From Mycobacterium sp. Root135 (lineage in GTDB: Bacteria; Actinomycetota; Actinomycetes; Mycobacteriales; Mycobacteriaceae), in NCBI RefSeq assembly GCF_001426545.1, contig NZ_LMEZ01000007.1, positions 1 through 64,000 of the forward strand: a stretch of DNA of 64,000 bases, in the 5' to 3' direction. Below the pieces are notes generated by a model. That model was not told the DNA's origin. It worked only from the letters and a program-made list of their open reading frames with translations, and ran no database searches. Both the position numbers and the translations under genes were made by a program. Shown here piece by piece: positions 16,880 to 27,581 of the stretch (the stretch's first letter is position 1; each line of letters opens with the position of its first letter).

Positions 16880-17199
16880 CCGACCTGCACGGCACACCCA
16901 CCGCCGCCGAACTGATAGCCGCCGTCGCCGAATTCCTGGAGACCGACGTCAAGCAGGCGACGACGGGGGCGGTCAACTTTCACGCCCGCGTCGCCGCCAA
17001 CGTGCTGCGCACGGTCGAACGCGAGTTACTCGACGACTCCCCCGCCCCTGACTTACTCGGCTTCGAGGACGAGCGCGCGCTGGCCGCGGCGATCCGCGCC
17101 GGCGAGCTCGACCACCGCGAGGCCGAAGTGCTCGCGGCGTTGCGTCGACTGGTCGCTCACCGAATCGCCGTCTCGCACCCGGGCTATGACTCCGAGTAG
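16876..17199 (+). CDS. small DUF6285-like protein, probable LvaB-type kinase partner
   Basis: 107-residue acidic, all-helical protein with no membrane segment. The GTG start overlaps the kinase stop (GTGA). The sequence TAAELIAAVAEFLETDVKQA, then FHARVAANVLRTVERE, is typical of the small proteins encoded next to APH-family acyl-CoA kinases. In the Pseudomonas levulinate system a protein of this size (LvaB) is required for activity of the kinase LvaA. I assign it as a probable kinase partner. The DUF number is from memory and is not verified. Confidence 0.72.
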   Translation: MTDLHGTPTAAELIAAVAEFLETDVKQATTGAVNFHARVAANVLRTVERELLDDSPAPDLLGFEDERALAAAIRAGELDHREAEVLAALRRLVAHRIAVSHPGYDSE

Positions 17200-17203
17200 T
17201 CGC

Positions 17204-17845
17204 TCACGATCGGCGCACCCGGCCCAACCAGGCGGGTTCCTCGACGACCGTGCCGACCGCCAGACCCAAGGCGTCGGCGTGCGCCGGTCCGACGATGCCG
17301 CGATACGTCGTGACGTCGAGCGTCTCGATGTCCCACCCGTCGGCGAAGGCGCTCCGCACGGTTTGCTCACTCACCGACGGGCCGAACCCCCGGCCGGCAT
17401 CCGAGAGTGCCAGCAGATGCAGCACGCCGCCCGGACGGATAGCGCGATGCAGGCTCGCGACGTAGCGCGCACGGTCGGTGTCGTCGTCGCCAAAGGCACC
17501 GAAGACGTGAAACAGGGCGCTGTCCACCACGGTGTCGTAGCCGGGCACGGCGTCCAAGGTGAGTGCATCCCGAACCTCGAAGCGGGCGTCGACCCCTCTG
17601 GCAGCCGCGTTGACCCTGGCTTGTTCGACCGCGTGCGGAGCGAAGTCGACGCCGAGCACGTCGTAGCCGAGCGCCGTCAGCATCACGGTGTGTTCGCCGA
17701 GCCCACATCCGACGTCGAGCACCGCGCCCCAGATGTGGCCGGCTCGCTCGAGTGCGACGACCGCAGGCTGCGGTTCACCGATAACCCAAGGCGGAGTGCC
17801 GAATTGATACGCCTCGTCGAATCTGTCCCTCGCTGATGTGGTCAT
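17204..17845 (-). CDS. class I SAM-dependent methyltransferase
   Basis: 213-residue methyltransferase. Motif I is AVLDVGCGLGEHTVML (about 40-55), followed by the acidic end of strand 2 (VLGVDFAPHAVEQAR) and the post-motif PGGVLHLLALSDAG. ATG at 17845 chosen; a TTG 15 bases upstream would add five residues. It converges with the DUF6285-like gene, leaving 4 bases between stops. The N-terminus FDEAYQFGTPPWVIGEPQP resembles small-molecule (thiopurine/tellurite-type) methyltransferases; the substrate is unknown. Confidence 0.85.
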   Translation of the reverse strand: MTTSARDRFDEAYQFGTPPWVIGEPQPAVVALERAGHIWGAVLDVGCGLGEHTVMLTALGYDVLGVDFAPHAVEQARVNAAARGVDARFEVRDALTLDAVPGYDTVVDSALFHVFGAFGDDDTDRARYVASLHRAIRPGGVLHLLALSDAGRGFGPSVSEQTVRSAFADGWDIETLDVTTYRGIVGPAHADALGLAVGTVVEEPAWLGRVRRS

Positions 17846-17902
17846 GGGTCGAGTGTGCAACCTAAACCATTATCGAGGTCAACCCCTCCGAAGGAGCCCG
17901 TC

Positions 17903-18283
17903 GTGAACGCTGACCTGATCCAGACGCTGGCCACTCGGTTCTTCGCGGCGATCGAACGCGGCGACCAACCGGCCGTCGAGAGGATGTGGGCGCCCGACAT
18001 CGCGGTCTGGCACACCGGGGACCGAAGGGACGACGACCGCGATCGGGCGCTGAAGATCATCGGGTGGTTCATCGCAACCACGACGACGCGGCGCTACGAC
18101 GTTCTGGATCGGCGGGTCTTCGACGGCGGCTTCGTACAGCAGCACGTCCTAAACGCCGACGGGGCCAACGGAGCAGCGATTGCGCTGCGGGTTTGCATCG
18201 TCGTCAAGGTCGACGCGACCGGGTCCATCGTCAGGATCGACGAGTACTTCGACCCGGCCGACCTGGCACCGCTGCTGACCTGA
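17903..18283 (+). CDS. SnoaL/NTF2-like protein
   Basis: 126-residue protein with the pattern of a SnoaL-like NTF2 fold: TLATRFFAAIERGDQPAVERMWAPDIAVWHTG, a central basic stretch, and the strand end IVRIDEYFDPADLAPLL. Start GTG 17903, preceded by AAGGAG at 17891 with ideal spacing; upstream in-frame starts lack this. Such proteins are often small hydrolases, isomerases or unknowns. It is divergent from the methyltransferase with 57 bases between starts. Confidence 0.8.
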   Translation: MNADLIQTLATRFFAAIERGDQPAVERMWAPDIAVWHTGDRRDDDRDRALKIIGWFIATTTTRRYDVLDRRVFDGGFVQQHVLNADGANGAAIALRVCIVVKVDATGSIVRIDEYFDPADLAPLLT

Positions 18284-18332
18284 CGGCCAAACCCGGGGTC
18301 ATCGGCACCGTCACCGTCGTAGCATCGCCCTT

Positions 18333-18728
18333 GTGCCCGACACGCCCCTGAAGATCCTGGTCTACAGCGACAACGCTCGCACTCGCGACCAAGTACGGAG
18401 CGCGCTCGGCACGCGGGTACACCCCGATCTCCCGGAGTTGGAGTATCTGGACGTGGCCACCGCACCGGTCGTCATCGCGAATCTGGACCGCGGCGGTATC
18501 GATCTCGCCATTCTCGACGGTGAGGCCAGTCCTACCGGCGGGCTGGGGCTGGCAAAGCAGCTGAAGGACGAGGTCGCACATTGCCCGCCCATCCTGGTGC
18601 TGACGGGACGTCCAGATGACCGATGGTTGGCGTCGTGGTCACAGGCCGAAGCGGCCGTGACGCACCCGATCGACCCGATTGAGCTTGGCGAGGCCGTGGC
18701 GGCACTCCTACGCCCACTTACCAGGTAA
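18333..18728 (+). CDS. atypical stand-alone receiver-domain protein, Rv3143-like
   Basis: 131-residue single receiver domain with no output domain. The acidic pocket Asp is in ILVYSDNART, the phospho-acceptor Asp in LAILDGEAS, and the switch Thr in LVLTGRPDD. The conserved Lys of receivers is replaced: the loop reads THPIDPIEL, with His before Pro. Position directly before nuoA matches Rv3143 of M. tuberculosis, an orphan response-regulator-like protein. It probably acts through protein contacts, possibly with complex I. It starts at GTG 18333, and 171 bases separate it from nuoA. Confidence 0.85.
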   Translation: MPDTPLKILVYSDNARTRDQVRSALGTRVHPDLPELEYLDVATAPVVIANLDRGGIDLAILDGEASPTGGLGLAKQLKDEVAHCPPILVLTGRPDDRWLASWSQAEAAVTHPIDPIELGEAVAALLRPLTR

Positions 18729-18848
18729 TCAGCACGAAACACGCTGGCGCCATTGGGTTCTCGCGTAGGACTTGCCGCGGAACCCCGATGGGCACTTGCT
18801 TCCTCGGATCCTATCCAAAATGCGCCAAGCCGACCGTTAACGAGACTA

Positions 18849-18897
18849 AGCTGTGTCGTAGCTCACATCGACAGCCCAACGAGGGAGCGACACAGCT
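18849..18897 (+). promoter_or_regulatory. inverted repeat/hairpin in the nuo leader
   Basis: AGCTGTGTCG at 18849-18858 is perfectly complementary to CGACACAGCT at 18888-18897, 2 bases before the nuoA ATG. A further 3 bp (CTC 18862-18864 with GAG 18885-18887) can extend the stem across a bulge. The probable ribosome-binding site GAGGGAG (18881-18887) would then sit at the loop-proximal end of the stem. If it forms in RNA, it could modulate initiation of the whole operon. Confidence 0.55.
18852..18867. promoter_or_regulatory. CRP-like binding site upstream of nuoA
   Basis: TGTGT-CGTAGC-TCACA matches the mycobacterial CRP consensus TGTGA-N6-TCACA at 9 of 10 specified positions. It lies 32 bases upstream of the nuoA start and overlaps the left arm of the hairpin. 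cAMP-CRP control of complex I would link NADH oxidation to carbon or oxygen status; this is a prediction. Confidence 0.5.
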
Positions 18898-18899
18898 GT

Positions 18900-19274
18900 A
18901 TGAATGCCTATCTGCCCATCCTGGTTCTCGGCGGAATCGCGGCCGCATTCGCGGTCGGATCAGTAGGAATAGCGGTGCTGATCGGTCCGCGACGCTACAA
19001 CCGGGCGAAACTCGAAGCCTACGAATGCGGCATCGAACCCGTGGCCCCCGGATCACCAGGTGACCTGCTGACCGGGCAACGGTTCCCGGTGAAGTACTAC
19101 CTCACCGCGATGCTGTTCATCGTCTTCGACATCGAAATCGTGTTCCTCTACCCGTGGGCCGTCGCCTTCGACTCGCTCGGACTCTTCGCCGTCGTCGAAA
19201 TGCTGCTGTTCATGCTCACGGTGTTCGTCGCCTACGCGTACGTGTGGCGACGCGGCGGACTGAGCTGGGATTGA
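18900..19274 (+). CDS. nuoA: NADH-quinone oxidoreductase subunit A
   Basis: Membrane-arm subunit of proton-pumping complex I, 124 residues, three hydrophobic segments (about 5-27, 65-87, 92-113). The first loop carries the family signature KLEAYECGIEP with the conserved Cys that senses the quinone-site conformation. ATG at 18900; an in-frame upstream extension has no family similarity. First gene of a 14-gene operon in which most neighbours overlap or touch; only 6 bases separate nuoA from nuoB. Confidence 0.96.
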   Translation: MNAYLPILVLGGIAAAFAVGSVGIAVLIGPRRYNRAKLEAYECGIEPVAPGSPGDLLTGQRFPVKYYLTAMLFIVFDIEIVFLYPWAVAFDSLGLFAVVEMLLFMLTVFVAYAYVWRRGGLSWD

Positions 19275-19280
19275 GCTGAC

Positions 19281-19834
<554 letters not shown>

Positions 19835-19838
<4 letters not shown>

Positions 19839-20500
19839 CGGGCGAGCCCGAGAAGATCGGCCAACGCCGAGGCATGTTCGGCGTCAAGGGCAGCGGCGAC
19901 ACCTCCGGTTACGGGAGGCTCATCCGCGACGTGGCGCTCCCCGGCAGCTCGCCGCGACCCTACGGCGGCTACTTCGACGACGTCGTCGACGCGCTGGTCA
20001 CCGTGCTCGGCGAGGACGTCTTCACCGCCGCCGTCGAGCGCGTGGTGGTGTTCCGCGACGAGCTGACCCTCCACGTGCGGCGGGAACACCTGGTGGCCGT
20101 GGCGCAGGCGCTTCGCGACGACGCCGCGTTGAGATTCGAGCTGTGCCTTGGGGTCTCCGGCGTGCACTACCCCGTCGACCTTGACCGCGAACTGCATGCG
20201 GTCTACCCGCTGATGTCGATCACCCACAATCGCCGGATTCGCGTCGAGGTCACCGCGCCCGACGCCGATCCCCATGTGCCGTCGCTGTTCTCGGTGTATC
20301 CGACGACCGACTGGCACGAGCGCGAGACGTACGACTTCTTCGGGCTCGTCTTCGACGGTCACCCGTCGCTCACCCGCATCGAGATGCCCGACGACTGGGT
20401 GGGTCACCCGCAGCGCAAGGACTACCCGTTGGGCGGCATCCCCGTGGAGTACCACGGCGCCGAGATTCAACCGCCCGACCAGCGGAGGTCCTACAACTGA
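19835..20500 (+). CDS. nuoC: NADH-quinone oxidoreductase subunit C
   Basis: 221-residue 30-kDa-type subunit of the peripheral arm, bridging NuoB and NuoD. Family signature VYPTTDWHERETYDFFGLVFDGHPSLTRIEMPDDW (about 151-185), followed by HPQRKDYPLGGIPVEY. ATG at 19835 overlaps the nuoB stop. Separate nuoC and nuoD genes (not a fused nuoCD) are the actinobacterial arrangement. The N-terminal 35 residues are Gly-rich and poorly conserved. Confidence 0.95.
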
Positions 20501-21816
20501 TGACCAGGCCCGACACCCCGCCCAAGGAGACAGTCGTCACGGTGGGCGGTGAAGACTGGCAGGAGGTGGTCGACGCCGCGCGCGACAAGGCCGTCGCCGG
20601 CGAACGCATCGTCGTCAACATGGGACCCCAGCACCCCTCCACCCACGGCGTCCTCCGCCTGATCTTGGAGATCGAGGGCGAAACCATCACCGAGATCCGG
20701 TGCGGAATCGGCTACCTGCACACCGGAATCGAGAAGAATCTCGAGTTCAGGAACTGGACGCAGGGTGTCACGTTCGTGACGAGGATGGACTACCTGTCGC
20801 CCTTCTTCAACGAGACGGCGTACTGCCTCGGGGTGGAGAAACTGCTCGACGTCACCGACGACATTCCCGAACGCGCCAGCGTCATCCGGGTGATGCTGAT
20901 GGAACTGAACAGAATCTCCAGCCACCTGGTGGCGCTGGCCACCGGCGGTATGGAACTGGGTGCGATGTCGGCCATGTTCTTCGGCTTCCTCGGACGCGAA
21001 CAGGTGCTGTCGGTCTTCGAGACCATCACCGGCCTGCGCATGAACCATGCCTACATCCGGCCCGGTGGGCTGGCCTCCGATCTGCCCGACGAGGCCATCC
21101 CGCTGCTCGAGGAGCTGCTGCGGACCATGCCCGCCAAGCTCACCGACCTGGAGGACCTCCTCAACGAGAACTACATCTGGAAGGCGCGCACCCAGGGCAT
21201 CGGGTACCTCGACCTGACGGGCTGCATGGCGTTGGGCATCACCGGACCGTGCCTCCGCTCGACCGGACTGCCGCACGACCTGCGCCGCGCCCAGCCGTAC
21301 TGCGGATACGAGACCTACGACTTCGACGTCATCACCACCGACGAATGCGATGCCTACGGCCGGTACATGATCCGCGTTCGCGAGATGCGCGAGTCGCTGA
21401 AGATCGTCGAGCAGTGCCTGAGCCGGCTGAAGCCGGGGCCGGTGATGATCACCAACAAGAAGCTGGCCTGGCCCGCCGACCTCCAGCTGGGGCCCGACGG
21501 GCTGGGCAACTCACCCGAGCACATCGCCAAGATCATGGGCGGCTCGATGGAGGCGCTCATCCACCACTTCAAGTTGGTCACCGAGGGCATCCGCGTTCCC
21601 GCGGGCCAGGTGTACGTCGCGGTGGAGTCGCCGCGCGGCGAGCTTGGCGTGCACATGGTCTCCGACGGTGGAACGCGTCCCTACCGCGTGCACTACCGCG
21701 ATCCGTCGTTCACCAATCTGCAGGCGGTGGCGGCGATGTGCGAGGGCGGGATGGTGGCAGATGCGATCGCTGCGGTGGCGTCGATCGACCCGGTCATGGG
21801 CGGTGTTGACAGGTGA
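20500..21816 (+). CDS. nuoD: NADH-quinone oxidoreductase subunit D
   Basis: 438-residue 49-kDa subunit forming the quinone-binding cavity with NuoB. Motif NMGPQHPSTHGVLRLILEIEGE (about 43-64) contains the quinone-ligating His; later GYLHTGIEKNLE and the C-terminal VESPRGELGVHMVSDGG. The start shares one base with the nuoC stop (TGATG). Length agrees with mycobacterial NuoD. An N-terminal extension of about 40 residues precedes the core. Confidence 0.97.
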   Translation: MTRPDTPPKETVVTVGGEDWQEVVDAARDKAVAGERIVVNMGPQHPSTHGVLRLILEIEGETITEIRCGIGYLHTGIEKNLEFRNWTQGVTFVTRMDYLSPFFNETAYCLGVEKLLDVTDDIPERASVIRVMLMELNRISSHLVALATGGMELGAMSAMFFGFLGREQVLSVFETITGLRMNHAYIRPGGLASDLPDEAIPLLEELLRTMPAKLTDLEDLLNENYIWKARTQGIGYLDLTGCMALGITGPCLRSTGLPHDLRRAQPYCGYETYDFDVITTDECDAYGRYMIRVREMRESLKIVEQCLSRLKPGPVMITNKKLAWPADLQLGPDGLGNSPEHIAKIMGGSMEALIHHFKLVTEGIRVPAGQVYVAVESPRGELGVHMVSDGGTRPYRVHYRDPSFTNLQAVAAMCEGGMVADAIAAVASIDPVMGGVDR

Positions 21817-22657
21817 CCCTCATCGATCTCCACCTTGGCCCCCGACCGGACGAACCGGGACCGCCGATTTCCCGCGGGCCACAGGCATATTCGGCCGAGG
21901 TGACGGCGCGGCTGACCTCCGACGCCGCCCAGATCATGGCCCGCTACCCCGAGTCGAGGTCGGCACTGCTGCCGCTGCTACACCTGGTGCAGTCCGAGGA
22001 CGGCTATCTCACCCCGGCCGGGATCTCCTTCTGCGCAGGGCAATTGAGACTGAGTCCCGCCGAGGTGACCGCCGTCGCGACGTTCTATTCGATGTACCGG
22101 CGCACGCCCACCGGCGAATACCTGGTGGGCGTGTGCACCAACACGCTGTGCGCGGTGATGGGCGGTGACGCGATCCTCGAAGTCCTCGAAGAGCACCTCG
22201 ACCTGCACGCAGGTCAGACCACCGCCGACGGCAAGGTCACCCTGGAACACCTGGAGTGCAACGCGGCGTGCGACTACGCGCCGGTGATCATGGTGAACTG
22301 GGAGTTCTTCGACAATCAGACGCCGGCGTCGGCCAGGAATCTGGTGGACGACCTCCGCGCGGGGACACCCGTTGCCGCCACCCGCGGCGGTTCGCCGTGC
22401 TCGTTCCGCGACACGTCGCGGATCCTTGCCGGATTCGTCGACCAACGGCCCGGCGCCAACGACGGCCCCACCGCGGGCGACGCGACCCTGGCCGGACTGC
22501 GGGTGGCCCACGAGCTCGGAATGGCCGCCCCCGACCCCGACGAATCTCATTCCACCGCAGCGGGACCCGACGACGAGCAGATCACCGAGGAGGCGGTCCG
22601 CAACGAGCCCGCGCCCGGTCCTCAGGCAGATCTGCCACCGACGAACGGGGCGCACTC

Positions 22658-22661
<4 letters not shown>
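21813..22661 (+). CDS. nuoE: NADH-quinone oxidoreductase subunit E
   Basis: 24-kDa-type subunit with the N1a 2Fe-2S cluster. Thioredoxin-like core with Cys in GVCTNTLCAVMGG (about 106-118) and CNAACDYAPVIMV (about 149-161). 282 residues, far longer than the roughly 160 of E. coli. The extra C-terminal 90 residues are acidic, Ala/Pro/Asp-rich and probably disordered (ending PPTNGAHS); a shorter tail also occurs in M. tuberculosis. GTG start overlaps the nuoD stop. Confidence 0.96.
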
Positions 22662-23967
<1,306 letters not shown>

Positions 23968-23971
<4 letters not shown>

Positions 23972-26352
23972 CTCTGGCTGAGCCCACCAAGGGCACCACC
24001 GACGTCGAAATGGTGTCGCTCACCGTCGACGACCACCAGATCAGCGTTCCCAAGGGCACGTTGGTGATTCGCGCGGCCGAGCTGATGGGCATCCAGATCC
24101 CCCGGTTCTGCGACCACCCGTTGCTCGAACCGGTCGGCGCGTGCCGACAGTGCCTGGTCGAGGTCGAGGGTCAGCGCAAGCCCATGGCGAGTTGCACCAT
24201 CACCGTCACCCCGGACATGGTGGTGCGCACCCAGCTGACGTCGGAGGTCGCCGACAAGTCCCAGCGCGGCGTGATGGAACTGCTGCTCATCAACCACCCG
24301 CTCGACTGCCCCGTCTGCGACAAGGGCGGCGAATGCCCGCTGCAGAACCAGGCAATGTCCAACGGCCAGGCCGACACTCGCTTCACCGACGTCAAGCGCA
24401 CGTTCCCCAAACCGATCAACCTCTCCGCCCAGGTGCTGCTCGACCGCGAACGCTGCGTGCTGTGCGCGCGGTGCACCAGGTTCTCCAACCAGATCGCCGG
24501 CGACCCGTTCATCGAGCTGCTCGAACGAGGCGCACTTCAGCAGGTCGGCATCGCCGACGAGACGCCGTTCGACTCGTACTTCTCGGGCAACACCGTTCAG
24601 ATCTGCCCGGTCGGCGCGCTGACCGGCACCGCGTACCGGTTCCGCGCCAGACCGTTCGACCTGGTGTCCACGCCCAGCGTGTGCGAGCACTGCGCCTCGG
24701 GCTGCGCCCAGCGCACCGACCACCGCCGCGGAAATGTGTTGCGCCGCCTCGCCGGCGACGACCCCACCGTCAACGAAGAGTGGAACTGCGACAAGGGGCG
24801 CTGGGCGTTCACCTACGCCACGCAGGGCGACCGCATCGCCACCCCGCTGGTTCGCGACGCCGACGGCACCCAACGGCCGGCGTCGTGGTCGGAGGCCGTT
24901 GCAGTCGCCATCCGCGGCCTGACCGCCGCGGGCGGGCGCACCGGGGTGCTGGTCGGTGGCCGGCTGACCCTCGAGGACGCCTACGCGTACGCCAAGTTCG
25001 CCCGAATCGTGTTGGGCACCAACGACGTCGACTTCCGTAGCCGGGCCCACTCCGAGGAGGAGGCCGACTTCCTCGCCGCCGCCGTCGCGGGGCGCCCGAT
25101 GTCGGTCACCTATGACGACCTCGACGCCGCGTCGTCGGTCCTGCTGGTGGGGTTCGAACCCGAAGAGGAATCCCCGATCGTCTACCTTCGCCTACGCAAG
25201 GCTGCCCGCAAGCGCGGACTGGCCGTCACCTCGATCGCACCGTTCGCCACGCGCGGCCTCGAGAAGATGGGCGGCACCCTCATCCCCACGGTGCCGGGTG
25301 GCGAGGCCGCAGCCCTCGACGCGCTCGACGGCATGGACGCCGGGACTGTCGTCCTGGTCGGCGAACGGCTCGCGACCGCTCCCGGCGCGTACTCCGCGGC
25401 GGTTCGACTCGCCGAGCGCACCGGTGCCAAGATCGGCTGGATCCCCCGCCGCGCCGGTGAGCGTGGTGCCCTGGAAGCCGGTGCGGCGCCTCATCTTTTG
25501 CCCGGTGGCCGACCGTTGTCGGATGCCGCGGCCCGTGCCGAGGTCGCCGCGGCGTGGAACGTCGACGACCTGCCCGCCGCTCCTGGCCGGGACACCGCCG
25601 GCATCCTCGCGGCCGCCGAAGACGGCTCGTTGGGCGCGCTACTGGTCGGTGGCGTCGAGGTCGGCGACCTGCCCGACCCGGCTGCCGCCCTGGCGGGGAT
25701 CGACGCCGCCCCGTTCGTCGTCAGCCTGGAATTGCGGCACAGCGCCGTCACCGAACGTGCCGACGTGGTGTTTCCGGTGGCTCCGGTCACCGAGAAGTCG
25801 GGCACGTTCGTCACGTGGGAGGGACGCCCACGGTCCTTCGAACCTGCCCTACCGCCCAACGCCACGTCGGACTCGCGCGTGCTCGCGGCGCTGGCCGAGG
25901 AGGTCGGCGTCCACCTTGGCCTGCGTGACGCGGCCGACGCCCGCGCCGAGATCCAACGACTCGGCAGCTGGCAGGGATCGTCGGCCGACGCTCCGAACGT
26001 GCCCGTGCCGCAGGCGAACCCGCCAGGGCCCGGGCAGGCCGTCCTGGCGGGCTGGCGGATGCTGCTGGACGCCGGCCGTCTCCAAGACGGTGAGCCACAC
26101 CTCGCTGGCACGGCGCGACCCTCGGTCGTCCGGTTGTCGCCGATGACCGCCGCGGAGATCGGTGCCGACGACGGGCAACCGGTCACCGTCTCGACCGACC
26201 GCGGTGCGGTCACCTTGGCGCTGGAGGTTACCGAGATGCCGGACGGGGTGGTGTGGCTGCCGCTGAATTCGACTGGCTCGCAGGTGACCGTGACGCTGGG
26301 GGTCGCCCCGGGAGCCATCGTGAACGTGGCGGCCGGAGGTGAGCGGGCATGA
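23968..26352 (+). CDS. nuoG: NADH-quinone oxidoreductase subunit G
   Basis: 794-residue 75-kDa subunit. The N-terminal ferredoxin domain holds the N1b Cys set (RFCDHPLLEPVGACRQCLVEVEG), then the His/Cys N5 motif (HPLDCPVCDKGGECPLQ) and the N4 set (RERCVLCARCTRF ... QICPVGALT). A molybdopterin-oxidoreductase-like domain follows with the extra N7-type motif SVCEHCASGC. ATG at 23968 overlaps the nuoF stop. Residues after about 500 are Ala/Gly-rich and less conserved, as usual for actinobacterial NuoG. Confidence 0.96.
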
Positions 26353-27581
26353 CCTATCCCGATCTGAGCTCCTTCGGACACGATCCGTGGTGGTTGGTGG
26401 TGGCGAAGGCGTTGGGCGTCTTCGTCTTCCTGCTGTTGACCGTGCTGGTCGCGATCCTTCTCGAACGCAAGATCCTCGGCCGCATGCAGATGCGGTTCGG
26501 CCCCAACCGAGTTGGGCCGTTCGGCCTGCTGCAAAGCCTCGTCGACGGCGTCAAGCTCGCGCTCAAGGAGGGCCTGATCCCGGCCGGAGTCGACAAGCCG
26601 ATTTATCTCGCCGCCCCGGTCATCGCCGTCATTCCCGCCTTCATGGCGTTCGCGGTGATCCCGATGGGTGGCCTGGTGAGCGTCTTCGGTACCCAGACTC
26701 CGCTCCAGCTGACCGACCTTCCCGTCGCCGTGCTGTACGTCCTGGCGGTGACGTCCGTCGGCGTCTACGGAATCGTGTTGGCGGGGTGGGCTTCCGGGTC
26801 CACCTATCCCCTGCTCGGCGGCTTGCGTTCGAGCGCCCAGGTGATCTCCTACGAGATCGCGATGGCGTTGTGCTTCGCCGCGGTCTTCCTGTACGCGGGC
26901 ACCATGTCCACCTCGGAGATCGTGGCCAAGCAGCAGGGCCTCTGGTTCGTGTTCCTGCTGCTGCCGTCCTTCGTGATCTACGCGGTCTCGATGGTGGGCG
27001 AAACCAACCGGGCGCCCTTCGATTTGCCGGAGGCCGAAGGCGAACTGGTCGGCGGGTTCCACACCGAGTACTCCTCGCTGAAGTTCGCGATGTTCATGCT
27101 CGCCGAGTACGTCAACATGACCACCGTCGCCGCATTGGCCACCACGATGTTCCTCGGCGGGTGGCAGGCGCCGTGGCCGCTCACCATGATCGACGGCGTC
27201 AACTCCGGATGGTGGCCGCTGCTGTGGTTCACCCTCAAGGTCTGGACGTTCATGTTCGGGTTCATGTGGCTGCGGGCGACGCTGCCGCGGCTGCGCTACG
27301 ACCAGTTCATGGGATTGGGCTGGAAGATCCTCATCCCCATCTCACTCGGCTGGATCATGACGGTCGCCGTCGTCAGAACCCTGCGCAACCAGGGCTACGA
27401 CGGACTCGCCGTCGTCCTCGTCGCCACCAGCTCGTTCGCCGGCCTGCTGCTCCTGGTCTACCTGTGGCGAATCCTGCGGCACAAGCGAGCCCGTCCCCAG
27501 CGTCTCGCCGACCCGCCGTCGACCGCGCCCGGCGCCTTCCCGGTGCCGCCCATCCCCGCGAAGGAGCCAGCCGATGTCTAA
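26349..27581 (+). CDS. nuoH: NADH-quinone oxidoreductase subunit H
   Basis: 410-residue membrane subunit at the interface of the two arms, forming the quinone entry tunnel. Eight to nine hydrophobic helices; signatures ERKILGRMQMRFGPNRVGPFG (about 38-58) and GETNRAPFDLPEAEGELVGGFHTEYSS (about 217-243). The C-terminal 50 residues are a soluble Pro/Arg-rich extension longer than in E. coli. ATG overlaps the nuoG stop; its stop lies inside nuoI. Confidence 0.97.
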   Translation: MTYPDLSSFGHDPWWLVVAKALGVFVFLLLTVLVAILLERKILGRMQMRFGPNRVGPFGLLQSLVDGVKLALKEGLIPAGVDKPIYLAAPVIAVIPAFMAFAVIPMGGLVSVFGTQTPLQLTDLPVAVLYVLAVTSVGVYGIVLAGWASGSTYPLLGGLRSSAQVISYEIAMALCFAAVFLYAGTMSTSEIVAKQQGLWFVFLLLPSFVIYAVSMVGETNRAPFDLPEAEGELVGGFHTEYSSLKFAMFMLAEYVNMTTVAALATTMFLGGWQAPWPLTMIDGVNSGWWPLLWFTLKVWTFMFGFMWLRATLPRLRYDQFMGLGWKILIPISLGWIMTVAVVRTLRNQGYDGLAVVLVATSSFAGLLLLVYLWRILRHKRARPQRLADPPSTAPGAFPVPPIPAKEPADV

